This document shows, piece after piece, positions 26,644 to 35,808 of a stretch of DNA of 64,000 nucleotides (positions are counted from its first letter, which is position 1; every line of letters begins with the position of its first letter). The stretch spans positions 2,763,001 through 2,827,000 of the forward strand of contig NZ_CP024920.1 of the NCBI RefSeq assembly GCF_002795865.1, given 5' to 3'. This DNA is from Qipengyuania seohaensis (lineage in GTDB: Bacteria; Pseudomonadota; Alphaproteobacteria; Sphingomonadales; Sphingomonadaceae). Under the pieces are notes generated by a model that saw only the letters and a list, made by a program, of their open reading frames with translations, did not search any database and was not told the DNA's origin. The translations under genes and the position numbers were made by a program.

Positions 26644-29600
26644 ATGCCCTACAAGCCCTTCGTTCCCCTGCGTATCCTGTCCGCCTATTCGATGCTCGAA
26701 GGGGCCATCGACCCCAAGGCAATGGCCAAGCTGGCAAAGGAACGCGGGTTTCCGGCGATCGCGATAGCCGATCGCAACGGGCTTTATGGCGCGGTGATGT
26801 TCGCCAATGCCTGCAAGGCGGAAGGCATCCAGCCGATCACCGGTACATTGCTCGGCGTCGCCCGCGACGAAGAGGGGCGTATGGTCGATTACCTGCCGCT
26901 CTACGCGCAGGATGAGAAGGGCTATGACAATCTTTGCCACCTCGTCAGCCGTGCCCACCTCGACCGGCCGCTGGAATTCGATCCACACATCAGACTGGAG
27001 GATTTCGAAGGCCACACCGATGGCTTGATTGCCCTCACAGGTGCGAGCGAGGGCGGCGTGACGCGTCTCTTGGCCGAAGGGCAGGTCAACCACGCGATAG
27101 CCATGCTCGACAGGCTGGAGGCCCTGTTTCCAGGGCGTCTCTATGTCGAGCTTGCTCGCCGCGGCAATGCGGTTGAGGAAGCAGCCGAGGCTGCCTTGAT
27201 CGATCTGGCCTACGAACGTGACCTTCCGCTGGTAGCGACCAACCCGGCCAACTTCGCCGAACCGCACATGTACAAGGCGCATGACGCGATGCTGTGCATT
27301 GCGAATTCGACGCATATCGACGCGGAGGAAAGGCCCAAGTCCAACCCGGAAGGCTATGTAAAGACCGCGCATATGATGGAAGAGGCCTTTGCCGACCTTC
27401 CCGAGGCGACGGCCAACTCTCTCGTCATCGCACAGCGATGCGCTTATGCGCCGCCATATCGCGATCCGATCCTTCCGAGCCTTGCAGGCGACCTCGAAGG
27501 CGAGGCGCGTATGCTCGAAGCCGATGCTCGCAAGGGACTGGAGGCGCGCCTCGAACCCTATGGCGAAATGTCGGAGGAAGAGCGCAAGGTCTATCTCGAC
27601 CGGCTCGATTACGAGGTTGGCATCATCAACCAGATGGGCTTTCCCGGATACTTCCTGATCGTTGCCGACTTCATCAAGTGGGCCAAGGATCACGATATCC
27701 CGGTCGGGCCTGGTCGTGGCTCGGGTGCAGGCAGCCTGGTCGCCTGGTCACTGACGATTACCGATCTCGATCCCATCCAGCTGGGCCTGCTGTTCGAGCG
27801 CTTCCTCAACCCGGAACGCGTTTCCATGCCCGACTTCGATATCGACTTCTGCGAAACCCGCCGCGGCGAAGTGATCAGATATGTCCAGCAGAAATACGGC
27901 CACGACCATGTCGCGCAGATCATTACCTTCGGTAAGCTGAAGGCCCGCGCCGTGCTGCGCGATACGGGCCGCATCCTGCAGATGAGCTATGGCCATGTCG
28001 ACCGTATCTGCAAGATGGTCCCGAACCATCCGACCGACCCGTGGACCCTGCCGCGCGCGCTCAACGGGGCGGCGGATTTCAAGGCTGAGTACGATAACGA
28101 CAACGAGGTCAAACGCCTGATCGACCTCGCGATGCAGCTGGAAGGTTTTCCGCGCAACAGCTCGACCCACGCGGCCGGCGTGGTGATCGGCGATCGTCCT
28201 TTGGCGCAGCTGGTTCCGCTCTACCGCGACCCGCGCTCGGATATGCCGGTGACGCAGTACGACATGAAGAATGTCGAGAGCAGCGGTCTCGTCAAATTCG
28301 ACTTTCTCGGGCTGAAGACGCTTTCGGTGCTGAAGAAAGCGACTGACCTCCTCAAGAAACGCGACATCACGATCGACCTGTCTCAGCTCGAACTGGACGA
28401 TCCGGCCGTCTACGACCTCATGAAGGCGGGTAACACCGTTGGCGTGTTCCAGCTGGAATCGGAAGGCATGCGCCGCACGCTGACGGCGGTGAAACCGACC
28501 AATTTCGGCGACATTATCGCGCTCGTCTCGCTCTATCGTCCGGGCCCGATGGACAACATCCCGCTGTTCGGCAAGCGCAAGGCAGGCGAGGTGCCGATCG
28601 AATATCCGCACGAGAAACTGGAAGGCATCCTTGCCGAAACCTACGGCATTTTCGTCTACCAGGAACAGGTCATGCAGGCCGCCCAGATCCTCGCCGGATA
28701 TTCGCTTGGCGATGCAGACTTGCTGCGCCGCGCGATGGGTAAGAAGGTCCAGGCGGAAATGGACATCCAGCGCGAACGCTTCGTGACCGGGTGCAAGGAA
28801 GTCTCGGGCATCGAGAAGAACAAGGCGAACGAGCTGTTCGACTTGATCGACAAGTTTGCCGGCTACGGCTTCAACAAGTCGCACGCTGCGGCCTACGCGC
28901 TGCTTGCATATCAGACCGCGTGGATGAAGGCGCATTACCCGGAAGAATTCTTCGCCGCTTCCATGTGCTTCGACATGCACCAGTCGGAAAAGCTGACGAT
29001 CTTCGTCGACGATGCGCGGCGGCAGGGTATCGCGGTCGAGCCGCCGTGCCTCAACAAATCCGAGGCGGAGTTCACGGTCGAACAGACCGATGACGGCTAT
29101 GCAGTGCGCTATGCGCTAGCCGGGATCCGCAATGTGGGCGAAAAGGCGATGGACGCCATCGTCCACGAACGCGAGGTTTCGGGCGAGTTCGAAAGCCTAC
29201 AGGACCTGTTCGAGCGCATCCCAAAGGGTTCGCTCAATTCGCGCCAGCTGGAAGCTCTGGCCAGCGCGGGCGCGCTCGACGCGCTGGAGCCCAACCGTGC
29301 CAAGGTCTTCGAGAATGCCGACCTCCTTTTGGCCGTGGCCGATGCCGCCGAACGCGAGCGGTCGAGCGGGCAGGCGGGCCTGTTCGGCGGCGAAGAGGAG
29401 CAGGGCGACACGCTGCGACTGAAAGAGGTCGAGGACTGGCCGCGGGTCGAACGAATGGCGCGCGAGCGCGAAAATTTTGGGTTCTATTTCTCCGCCCACC
29501 CGGTGGCAGCGTGGAAGGATGTCGCCTCTGCCAACGGTGCGCGGACTTATGCCTCGCTCATGGCAGGCGGCGCGCCAAGCGGTGGGCGCTCCAATGCAGT

Positions 29601-30117
29601 CATGGCCGCCATGGTCGAGAAGGTGAACAAGGGCACCACCCGGCGGGGCAAGCCCTTTATCCGTGCGGACTTTTCCGACGCGTCGGGCCAGTTCAGCGCG
29701 GCCTGTTTCGAAGAGAGCATGGTCGACAGGTTCCTGAAGTGGGCGGAAGAGCAGACCTGCATCCTGCTTCAGGTGGAACTCGATTCTCCCAGCCCGGACG
29801 AACCGCCGCGCATCACCGTTCGCGGGGGGACGCCGCTATCCGAAGTGCGCGGTTCGATGCCGATGATCATGACGCTGGACGTGCACGATGCGGCTGCGCT
29901 TGAGGCATTGAAAGCAGAATTGCTCGAAGCCTTGGGCGGCCAGGACGAAGTGCTCGTGACGCTACGGACTGGCGAGGCCGCCGATCCCGTGATGCGGCTT
30001 GGTCGCAATTTCGCGCTCGACGGAGAGCTTGCCGAACGCTTGGCAAGCGTGCCGAGCCTTGCCAAGGTGCAGCTCGACAAGCGGCGCGGCGGAGCACATC
30101 TCCGACTCGTCAGCTAA
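26644..30117 (+). CDS. dnaE: DNA polymerase III alpha subunit
   Basis: An 1157-residue replicative polymerase, the size expected for DnaE1. The order is PHP domain (1 to about 270), polymerase core with the catalytic PDFDIDF at 396-402 and the GPGRGSGAGSLV motif before it, a helix-hairpin-helix region, an OB fold and a C-terminal domain. In the PHP domain the first metal-binding histidines of active forms are replaced (FVPLRILSAYS), so PHP nuclease activity is unlikely. The gene stands alone with its own 74-bp leader containing a hairpin. Confidence 0.97.
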   Translation: MPYKPFVPLRILSAYSMLEGAIDPKAMAKLAKERGFPAIAIADRNGLYGAVMFANACKAEGIQPITGTLLGVARDEEGRMVDYLPLYAQDEKGYDNLCHLVSRAHLDRPLEFDPHIRLEDFEGHTDGLIALTGASEGGVTRLLAEGQVNHAIAMLDRLEALFPGRLYVELARRGNAVEEAAEAALIDLAYERDLPLVATNPANFAEPHMYKAHDAMLCIANSTHIDAEERPKSNPEGYVKTAHMMEEAFADLPEATANSLVIAQRCAYAPPYRDPILPSLAGDLEGEARMLEADARKGLEARLEPYGEMSEEERKVYLDRLDYEVGIINQMGFPGYFLIVADFIKWAKDHDIPVGPGRGSGAGSLVAWSLTITDLDPIQLGLLFERFLNPERVSMPDFDIDFCETRRGEVIRYVQQKYGHDHVAQIITFGKLKARAVLRDTGRILQMSYGHVDRICKMVPNHPTDPWTLPRALNGAADFKAEYDNDNEVKRLIDLAMQLEGFPRNSSTHAAGVVIGDRPLAQLVPLYRDPRSDMPVTQYDMKNVESSGLVKFDFLGLKTLSVLKKATDLLKKRDITIDLSQLELDDPAVYDLMKAGNTVGVFQLESEGMRRTLTAVKPTNFGDIIALVSLYRPGPMDNIPLFGKRKAGEVPIEYPHEKLEGILAETYGIFVYQEQVMQAAQILAGYSLGDADLLRRAMGKKVQAEMDIQRERFVTGCKEVSGIEKNKANELFDLIDKFAGYGFNKSHAAAYALLAYQTAWMKAHYPEEFFAASMCFDMHQSEKLTIFVDDARRQGIAVEPPCLNKSEAEFTVEQTDDGYAVRYALAGIRNVGEKAMDAIVHEREVSGEFESLQDLFERIPKGSLNSRQLEALASAGALDALEPNRAKVFENADLLLAVADAAERERSSGQAGLFGGEEEQGDTLRLKEVEDWPRVERMARERENFGFYFSAHPVAAWKDVASANGARTYASLMAGGAPSGGRSNAVMAAMVEKVNKGTTRRGKPFIRADFSDASGQFSAACFEESMVDRFLKWAEEQTCILLQVELDSPSPDEPPRITVRGGTPLSEVRGSMPMIMTLDVHDAAALEALKAELLEALGGQDEVLVTLRTGEAADPVMRLGRNFALDGELAERLASVPSLAKVQLDKRRGGAHLRLVS

Positions 30118-30161
30118 TTCGGGCCCGCACGGACGGGCCGGGGACGAGAGAGGAGAAACGA

Positions 30162-31760
30162 ATGCTCGGAGCGATGCAGGACTGGACCATGCGCGTGACC
30201 CACGTGATCGATCACGCGGCGCGCGAAGCGCCGGATCGCGAGATCGTCACGCGTTGGGCCGATGGTAGCGAGACGCGGACCAACTGGGCTGGCATTCGCA
30301 CCGATGCACTCAAGATGGCGCAGGCCCTTCAGGCACTCGGCCTGAACAAGGGCGACAAGGTCGCCAGCCTCGCGATGAACCACTCCCGCCACCTCGTCAG
30401 TTGGTACGGCGTCGCCGGGATGGGCGGCGTGCTCCACACGGTGAACCCCCGCCTGTTCGAGGACCAGCTCGAATATATCGTCAATCACGCAGAAGACCGC
30501 GTGATGATCTACGACGCCGCCTTCCAGCCGATCGTCGACAAGATGCGCGACCGGTGGAAGACCGTGGAGCATTACATCTGCTTCGACAGCGGCGAACATA
30601 CGACCTCGTTCGAAGACTGGATCGGCGCGCAATCGGGCGAGTTCGAATGGGTCCAGGGTGACGAGCGCGACCCCTGCATGATCTGCTACACCAGCGGCAC
30701 CACGGGCAATCCCAAGGGTGTGCAGTACGAACATCGCAGCACGGTGCTGCATGCGCTAGCGGGACTGCAGCCTTCGACTTTCAATTTCAGCGCGTCTTCG
30801 GTGATGCTGCCAGTGGTCCCTATGTTCCACGCGGCGAGCTGGGGTCTTCCCTATGCGGGCGCGATGGCGGGCATCAAGTTCGTGTTCAGCGCGGTCAACG
30901 ACCCTGCGGTCCTGCACGAGATGATGCTCAAGGAAGGCGTAACCGACAGCGCGGGCGTCCCCACCGTCTGGCTCGCCCATTTCCAGTATTGCGACGCCGA
31001 GGGCATCGACCTGCCGCCGCTCAAGGCCGCCACCATCGGCGGTTCCGCAGCGCCAAAGTTCATGATCGAGCGGTTGATGAAGAACGGCACGCGCGTCCAG
31101 CACGCCTGGGGTATGACCGAAACATCGCCCATCGGCACGGTCGGCGGTCCGACGCATGACTGGGACCAGCTCAGCTTCGAGGAAAAGGTCGTGAAGACGA
31201 TGAAGCAGGGGCGCCCGATCTTCGGCGTGGAACTGCGCACCATCGATCTCGACGATCCGACGAAGGTCCTGCCTCGCGATGGCGAAACCTCCGGTGCCCT
31301 GCAAATCCGCGGGCCATGGGTGGTGAAGCGTTACTTCAAGGCGGAAGAGGACGCAGTCACCGACGACGGCTGGTTCGACACGGGCGATGTCGGCATGCTT
31401 CATCCCGACGGAACGCTGCAGCTGACCGACCGCACCAAGGACGTGATCAAGTCCGGCGGCGAATGGATCAGCTCTGTCGAACTCGAAAACGCGGCCGTGG
31501 GCCACCCCGGCGTCGCCGAGGCGGCCTGCATCGGCATGTACCATCCCAAGTGGGATGAACGCCCGGTCCTGTTCGTGGTCAAGAAAGAGGGGCAGGACGT
31601 CACTGCAGAACAGGTCGTCAATTTCCTGTCTGACAAGATCGCCAAGTGGTGGCTGCCCGATGCGGTCGAATTCGTAGACGACATCCCGCACACCGCCACT
31701 GGCAAGATCAGCAAGAAGGACCTGCGCGACCGGTTCGCCGACTACAAGCTCGAGACGTGA
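30162..31760 (+). CDS. AMP-forming fatty acyl-CoA ligase
   Basis: A 532-residue adenylate-forming enzyme that would activate a carboxylic acid, probably medium or long chain, to its CoA thioester. It has the P-loop YTSGTTGNPKG, the VVPMFHAASWG region, the WGMTETSP motif, GWFDTGDVG and the C-terminal catalytic lysine in TATGKISKK. This set is typical of the FadD3/DmdB-like group. A strong AGAGGAG ribosome site sets the ATG at 30162. It overlaps the pseudouridine synthase gene by 4 nt (GTGA). Exact substrate unknown. Confidence 0.88.
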   Translation: MLGAMQDWTMRVTHVIDHAAREAPDREIVTRWADGSETRTNWAGIRTDALKMAQALQALGLNKGDKVASLAMNHSRHLVSWYGVAGMGGVLHTVNPRLFEDQLEYIVNHAEDRVMIYDAAFQPIVDKMRDRWKTVEHYICFDSGEHTTSFEDWIGAQSGEFEWVQGDERDPCMICYTSGTTGNPKGVQYEHRSTVLHALAGLQPSTFNFSASSVMLPVVPMFHAASWGLPYAGAMAGIKFVFSAVNDPAVLHEMMLKEGVTDSAGVPTVWLAHFQYCDAEGIDLPPLKAATIGGSAAPKFMIERLMKNGTRVQHAWGMTETSPIGTVGGPTHDWDQLSFEEKVVKTMKQGRPIFGVELRTIDLDDPTKVLPRDGETSGALQIRGPWVVKRYFKAEEDAVTDDGWFDTGDVGMLHPDGTLQLTDRTKDVIKSGGEWISSVELENAAVGHPGVAEAACIGMYHPKWDERPVLFVVKKEGQDVTAEQVVNFLSDKIAKWWLPDAVEFVDDIPHTATGKISKKDLRDRFADYKLET

Positions 31761-32302
31761 GCAGGCTAATCCTGCTGAACAAGCCCTTCGGTGTCCTGTC
31801 GCAGTTCACCGGGGGCAAGGAGGGGGTGGACGATACGCTGGCGCATCTGGTCGATGTGCCGGGCGTCTATCCCGCGGGCAGGCTCGACAAGGATAGCGAA
31901 GGGCTGCTCCTGCTGACCGATGATGGTCGGCTGCAGTCGCGCATTGCCGAGCCGCGCTACAAGATGGCGAAGACCTATCTGGTGCAGGTGGAGGGCGAGG
32001 CTGACGACGATGCGTTGGAGAAACTGGCGCGCGGCGTGGAGCTCAACGACGGCATGACGCGGCCCGCCCGTGCGAAACCTATCGATCCGCCGCCCGTGTG
32101 GGAACGAGAGCCGCCTGTGCGCTTTCGCAAGAGCGTTCCCGATAGCTGGATTGCGCTGGAGATCACGGAGGGCCGCAATCGGCAGGTGCGCCGCATGACG
32201 GCCACCGTGGGACTGCCGACGCTGCGGCTTATCCGCTGGCGCATCGGAGACTGGAGCGTCGACGGCATTGCGCCCGGCTCCTATCGTGAAATCGAAGTCT
32301 GA
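31757..32302 (+). CDS. rluE: 23S rRNA pseudouridine synthase, RluE-like
   Basis: A 181-residue RsuA/RluE-family pseudouridine synthase. The N-terminal S4 domain is absent, as in RluE. The catalytic Asp lies in YPAGRLDKDSEG, and LLNKPFGVLSQFTG and GRNRQVRRM are conserved blocks. E. coli RluE modifies U2457 of 23S rRNA; the same target is likely. Its GTG overlaps the ligase stop, which fixes the start; the frame is open further upstream within the ligase gene. Confidence 0.88.
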   Translation: MSRLILLNKPFGVLSQFTGGKEGVDDTLAHLVDVPGVYPAGRLDKDSEGLLLLTDDGRLQSRIAEPRYKMAKTYLVQVEGEADDDALEKLARGVELNDGMTRPARAKPIDPPPVWEREPPVRFRKSVPDSWIALEITEGRNRQVRRMTATVGLPTLRLIRWRIGDWSVDGIAPGSYREIEV

Positions 32303-32312
32303 GGAGAGATAC

Positions 32313-32747
32313 GTGAGCGCAACCTACATTGACCCGAGCCGCACCAATTTCGAGGTGTTCAAGAACCTCCCGCGCGACGAGCCGATCCATATGCTCAACC
32401 TCCTTCAGTATCGCGAAGAGGCAGAATATCCCGAGGGTCACGAGCATCACGGCAATGGCTGGACCGGCCGCCGCGCTTACGAGGAATACGGCAAGACCAG
32501 CGGTCCGATCTTCCGGAGGGTCGGAGGCAGCATCGTGTGGCGCGGCGCGTTCCAAACTGTTGTGACCGGGCCGGAGGGGATGCAATGGCACGATGGCTTC
32601 GTGGCACAGTATCCCAATGCAGGGGCCTTCTTCGAGATGATCAAGGACCCTGACTATCAGGAGGCGGTGGTCAACCGGACAGCGGCGCTGGTCGACAGCA
32701 GGCTGGTGCGCTTCAAGCCCGGAGCTGCGGGCGAGGGGTTCGGTTAG
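32313..32747 (+). CDS. DUF1330 family protein
   Basis: A 144-residue protein resembling DUF1330 (dimeric alpha-beta barrel fold): MLNLLQYREEAEY near residue 25, AYEEYGKTSGPIFRRVGG in the centre and FFEMIKDPDYQEAVVNR near the end. The GTG at 32313 has GAGGAGAG upstream. It follows the pseudouridine synthase after 10 nt, so probably the same transcript. No biochemical function is known for the family. Confidence 0.82.
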   Translation: MSATYIDPSRTNFEVFKNLPRDEPIHMLNLLQYREEAEYPEGHEHHGNGWTGRRAYEEYGKTSGPIFRRVGGSIVWRGAFQTVVTGPEGMQWHDGFVAQYPNAGAFFEMIKDPDYQEAVVNRTAALVDSRLVRFKPGAAGEGFG

Positions 32748-32841
32748 GTCTGCTCCCGGCCCGATTGCTGACAGTGTTCAATTGTGCGAGATTTAGCGCA
32801 TGGCGGAGACGTCTTGACCTGCCCCCACAAGGAGCAATCGT

Positions 32842-34023
32842 ATGGACAAGATCAATCGCCGCCTGATGCTGGGCGGCCTGGGCATGGCCGGAGCAGGTCT
32901 GGCAGGCGCAGTGCGTGCACAATCGACCGGGCTGGGCAACGGGCTTACCGCCAATGCCGCGCCAACAGGCCCCGATCCCGGCGCCAGGCACCGGTTGCGG
33001 TTCGCGGTCATCGGGCTCGATCATCCGCATATCTACGCGATGACGGACACGCTGATCCGCGGCGGCGGTACGCTCGTCGCGGTGCATGCGAGCGACCCGA
33101 GGCAGCTTGCGCGCTATCTCGCCCGCTATGGCGATGTGAAAGTTGCGCGCACCGAAGCCGAGGTTCTCGACGACAAGAGCGTGCAGGTCGTGGCCAGCGC
33201 CTCCATTCCCCATCTTCGCGCGCCGCTTGGCATCCGTGTGATGCTCGCGGGAAAGGACTTTCTTTCGGACAAACCGGGGATCACCAGTCTTGCCCAGCTG
33301 GCCGAAGTGCGCAGCACGATCGCTGCTACCAGGCGCAAGTTTGCGATCATGTATTCGGAACGGCTTGAAGTGCGCGCCGCGGTGAAGGCGGGAGAGCTCG
33401 TTCGTGCCGGTGCGATCGGGCGGGTAATTCAGACCATCAACATCGCCCCACACCGCATGAGCGCGCCCAAGCGGCCGGAATGGTTCTGGGATGTGAAGAA
33501 TTATGGCGGCATCCTGACCGACATCGGTAGCCATCAGGCCGATCAGTTCCTGTACTACACCGCATCCACCGAAGCGCACGTGGTGGCGTCGCAAGTCGGC
33601 AATCTGGACACTCCCGGCCATCCGCAATTCCAGGACTTCGGGGATATGACACTGAGCGGCAATGGCGGGACCGGCTATGTCAGGGTCGACTGGTTCACCC
33701 CTGACGGCCTGCCGACGTGGGGCGACGGGCGCCTCTTCATCCTGGGCACCGAAGGCTACATTGAACTGCGCAAGTACGTCGACATTCAGGGCCGTCCGGG
33801 TGGAGATCACCTCCTTCTGGCTGACCGCAAGGGCACGAGCTACATCGATTGCAGCAATGTGCCGCTCCCGTTCGGTCCGCAGTTCGTTTCAGACGTGGTT
33901 GAGCGGACAGAGGTCGCTCAAAATCAGGCCCAGGCCCTGCTTGCCGCCGAACTGGTGCTCACCGCCCAGGCCAAGGCAAGAAATCTCGTCAATGGGCCGC
34001 GTCCAGTTCTTCAGGGGGGATAA
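32842..34023 (+). CDS. Tat-exported Gfo/Idh/MocA family oxidoreductase
   Basis: A 393-residue NAD(P)-dependent oxidoreductase-type protein. It starts with a twin-arginine signal (NRRLMLGG, residues 5-12, then a hydrophobic stretch ending near AVRAQ), predicting export of the folded protein with bound cofactor. The Rossmann start RFAVIGLDHPHIY replaces the usual GxGxxG. SDKPGITS stands where EKP is usual, and GGILTDIGSHQADQ is typical of the second domain. A sugar or sugar-derivative substrate is likely, but not identified. The AAGGAG site supports the ATG. It has its own promoter region. Confidence 0.86.
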   Translation: MDKINRRLMLGGLGMAGAGLAGAVRAQSTGLGNGLTANAAPTGPDPGARHRLRFAVIGLDHPHIYAMTDTLIRGGGTLVAVHASDPRQLARYLARYGDVKVARTEAEVLDDKSVQVVASASIPHLRAPLGIRVMLAGKDFLSDKPGITSLAQLAEVRSTIAATRRKFAIMYSERLEVRAAVKAGELVRAGAIGRVIQTINIAPHRMSAPKRPEWFWDVKNYGGILTDIGSHQADQFLYYTASTEAHVVASQVGNLDTPGHPQFQDFGDMTLSGNGGTGYVRVDWFTPDGLPTWGDGRLFILGTEGYIELRKYVDIQGRPGGDHLLLADRKGTSYIDCSNVPLPFGPQFVSDVVERTEVAQNQAQALLAAELVLTAQAKARNLVNGPRPVLQGG

Positions 34024-34139
34024 AGTCCGGGCAGGCAGCTGGCAAAGCATTGAATGACGGGGACTTCAGCGGGTCAATCCTTCGAGTACAGGCTCACAAG
34101 AGACCAGCTAACGTCCGCTTTCCGCCTGGTTCCGTAAAT

Positions 34140-35225
34140 TCAAAGCAACCGTAATTGCCCGCCCACCGCGGGTGGTCTGAACTGCGTGCAATCCAGCTCG
34201 AATTTGGCTTTTCCGAGGCCTGCGCGCTTGCAGGCTACGCGGAATCGCGCTCGAAACAGGTCCGCCCATACGCCGGTTGGTCGGAGGCGCGAGAAGAAGT
34301 TGGGATCGTTGTCCTTCCCGTTGCGGATCGACTGGACGATGCTCATCACCTTGTCGCCGCGCTCGGCGTAGTGGACCGAGAGCCATTCGCGGAACAGCGG
34401 GGCGACTTCGTGTGGCAGGCGCAGCGGGATCCAGCCGACGCTGTCGACCCCGATTGCGGCGGCGCGCTGGACGATCTCCTCCATGAACTCATCGGTAATG
34501 GCGGGGATGACCGGCGCGACGGAGCAATGGGTGGGCACTCCGGCTTCGGCCAGTTTCTGCAATGCTGCGAGTCGCTTGGCAGGCGATGCTGCGCGCGGTT
34601 CGAGCTTCCCCGAAAGCTTCGGGTCGAGACTGGTCACCGAAATCGCGACTGCGACGAGCCGGCGTTCCGCCATTTCCGCTAGCAGGTCCAGATCGTCGCA
34701 AACCCTGTCCGACTTGGTGGTGATCGTGACGGGATGGCGCGCGTCGAGGCACACCTCCAGCACCTGCCGCGTGATGCGATAGCGTCGCTCTATCGGCTGG
34801 TAGGGATCGGTATTGGTCCCCATTGCGATGGGCTTGGGGCGATATTTCGGCTTCGACAGGGTGGCGCGAAGGATTTCCGCTGCGTTCGGCTTTGCGAACA
34901 GCCGGGTCTCGAAGTCCAGCCCGGGCGACAGGTCGTGATAGGCATGGGTTGGGCGGGCGAAGCAATAGACGCAGCCGTGCTCGCACCCGCGATAAGCGTT
35001 GATCGACCGGTCGAAGGCAATATCCGGCGACTGGTTGAAGCTGAGGATCGTGCGGGGTTTTTCCTCCGTCACATGGGTGCGCAGCTTTACCGGTGGGCCG
35101 TCCAGCGCCTCCATGTGATCGCGCCAGTCGCCATCGGCCTCGCGCGTGGCAAGGCCGAAGCGGGTCGGGACCGAGCGTGACTGCGCACCCCGTCCCGCGA
35201 CAGGCGACTCAAGGCTTTTGTCCAT
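34140..35225 (-). CDS. radical SAM protein, PA0069/DNA repair photolyase-like (SplB-related)
   Basis: A 361-residue radical SAM enzyme. The 4Fe-4S motif CEHGCVYC (C-x3-C-x2-C, Cys81, 85 and 88) is followed by FARPTHAY. The PA0069/Rv2578c family resembles spore photoproduct lyase and is commonly labelled DNA repair photolyase, but its reaction is unproven. The ATG at 35225 is preferred to one at 35237 because the latter lies inside a LexA-like site (35232-35246), which would sit just upstream of the chosen start as an operator. The gene follows moaB on the same strand after about 40 nt. Confidence 0.86.
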   Translation of the reverse strand: MDKSLESPVAGRGAQSRSVPTRFGLATREADGDWRDHMEALDGPPVKLRTHVTEEKPRTILSFNQSPDIAFDRSINAYRGCEHGCVYCFARPTHAYHDLSPGLDFETRLFAKPNAAEILRATLSKPKYRPKPIAMGTNTDPYQPIERRYRITRQVLEVCLDARHPVTITTKSDRVCDDLDLLAEMAERRLVAVAISVTSLDPKLSGKLEPRAASPAKRLAALQKLAEAGVPTHCSVAPVIPAITDEFMEEIVQRAAAIGVDSVGWIPLRLPHEVAPLFREWLSVHYAERGDKVMSIVQSIRNGKDNDPNFFSRLRPTGVWADLFRARFRVACKRAGLGKAKFELDCTQFRPPAVGGQLRLL

Positions 35226-35231
35226 GTATAA

Positions 35232-35246
35232 GAACATACATAGAAC
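35232..35246 (-). promoter_or_regulatory. candidate LexA (SOS) box at the start of the radical SAM gene
   Basis: On the - strand the site reads GTTCTATGTATGTTC, an exact GTTC-N7-GTTC, the known alphaproteobacterial LexA pattern. It ends 6 nt before the ATG at 35225. About two chance matches are expected in 64 kb, so its weight comes from its place between two genes and next to a DNA-repair-like gene. Confidence 0.55.
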
Positions 35247-35267
35247 ATTGGGTTCAGAACAGAGGGA

Positions 35268-35795
35268 TTATCGCTCCCGCAGGCGCGGCATGATGTCGAC
35301 GAAGTTGCAGGGACGGTGGCGACTGTCGAGCTGGTAGGCGAGGATCTTGTCCCAGCCGTCCTTTACGGCGCCGTTCGAACCGGGAAGGGCGAAAATGTAA
35401 GTCCCGCGCGCGAGCACGGCGCAGGCCCGGCTCTGGATGGTGCTCGTCCCGATGCTCTCGATACTGATGTAGCGGAAGTACTCGCCGAAACCCGGGATGT
35501 CCTTGTCCTTCACCCGGTCCAAAGCCTCCGGCGTCACGTCCCTGCCGGTCAGCCCGGTGCCGCCGGTGGTGATGACGGCATCGACTTGCTCGTCGTCGAT
35601 CCAGCGATGCAGGTGCGCCGCGATCTCGTTCTTGTCGTCCTTGCTGATTTCGCGTGCTGCAAGGTGATGTCCGCTCGCCTCGATCCGGCCCGCAAGGATG
35701 TCGCCAGACGTGTCTTCGGCGGCGCTACGGCTGTCGGATATCGTCAGCAGTGCGATGTTCACCGGCTTGAACTCGAGGCTTTCGTCGATTGCCAT
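35268..35795 (-). CDS. moaB: molybdenum cofactor biosynthesis protein B
   Basis: A 175-residue MoaB/MogA-type protein that works in molybdopterin maturation (adenylylation of molybdopterin). It shows LTISDSRS near residue 17, the signature TTGGTGLTGRDVTPEA, and the ALPGSNGAVKDGW segment. It ends 42 nt before the radical SAM gene and starts 13 nt after the lytic transglycosylase stop, on the same strand. No other cofactor genes are near. Confidence 0.92.
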   Translation of the reverse strand: MAIDESLEFKPVNIALLTISDSRSAAEDTSGDILAGRIEASGHHLAAREISKDDKNEIAAHLHRWIDDEQVDAVITTGGTGLTGRDVTPEALDRVKDKDIPGFGEYFRYISIESIGTSTIQSRACAVLARGTYIFALPGSNGAVKDGWDKILAYQLDSRHRPCNFVDIMPRLRER

Positions 35796-35808
35796 CAGCG
35801 TATCCCTT

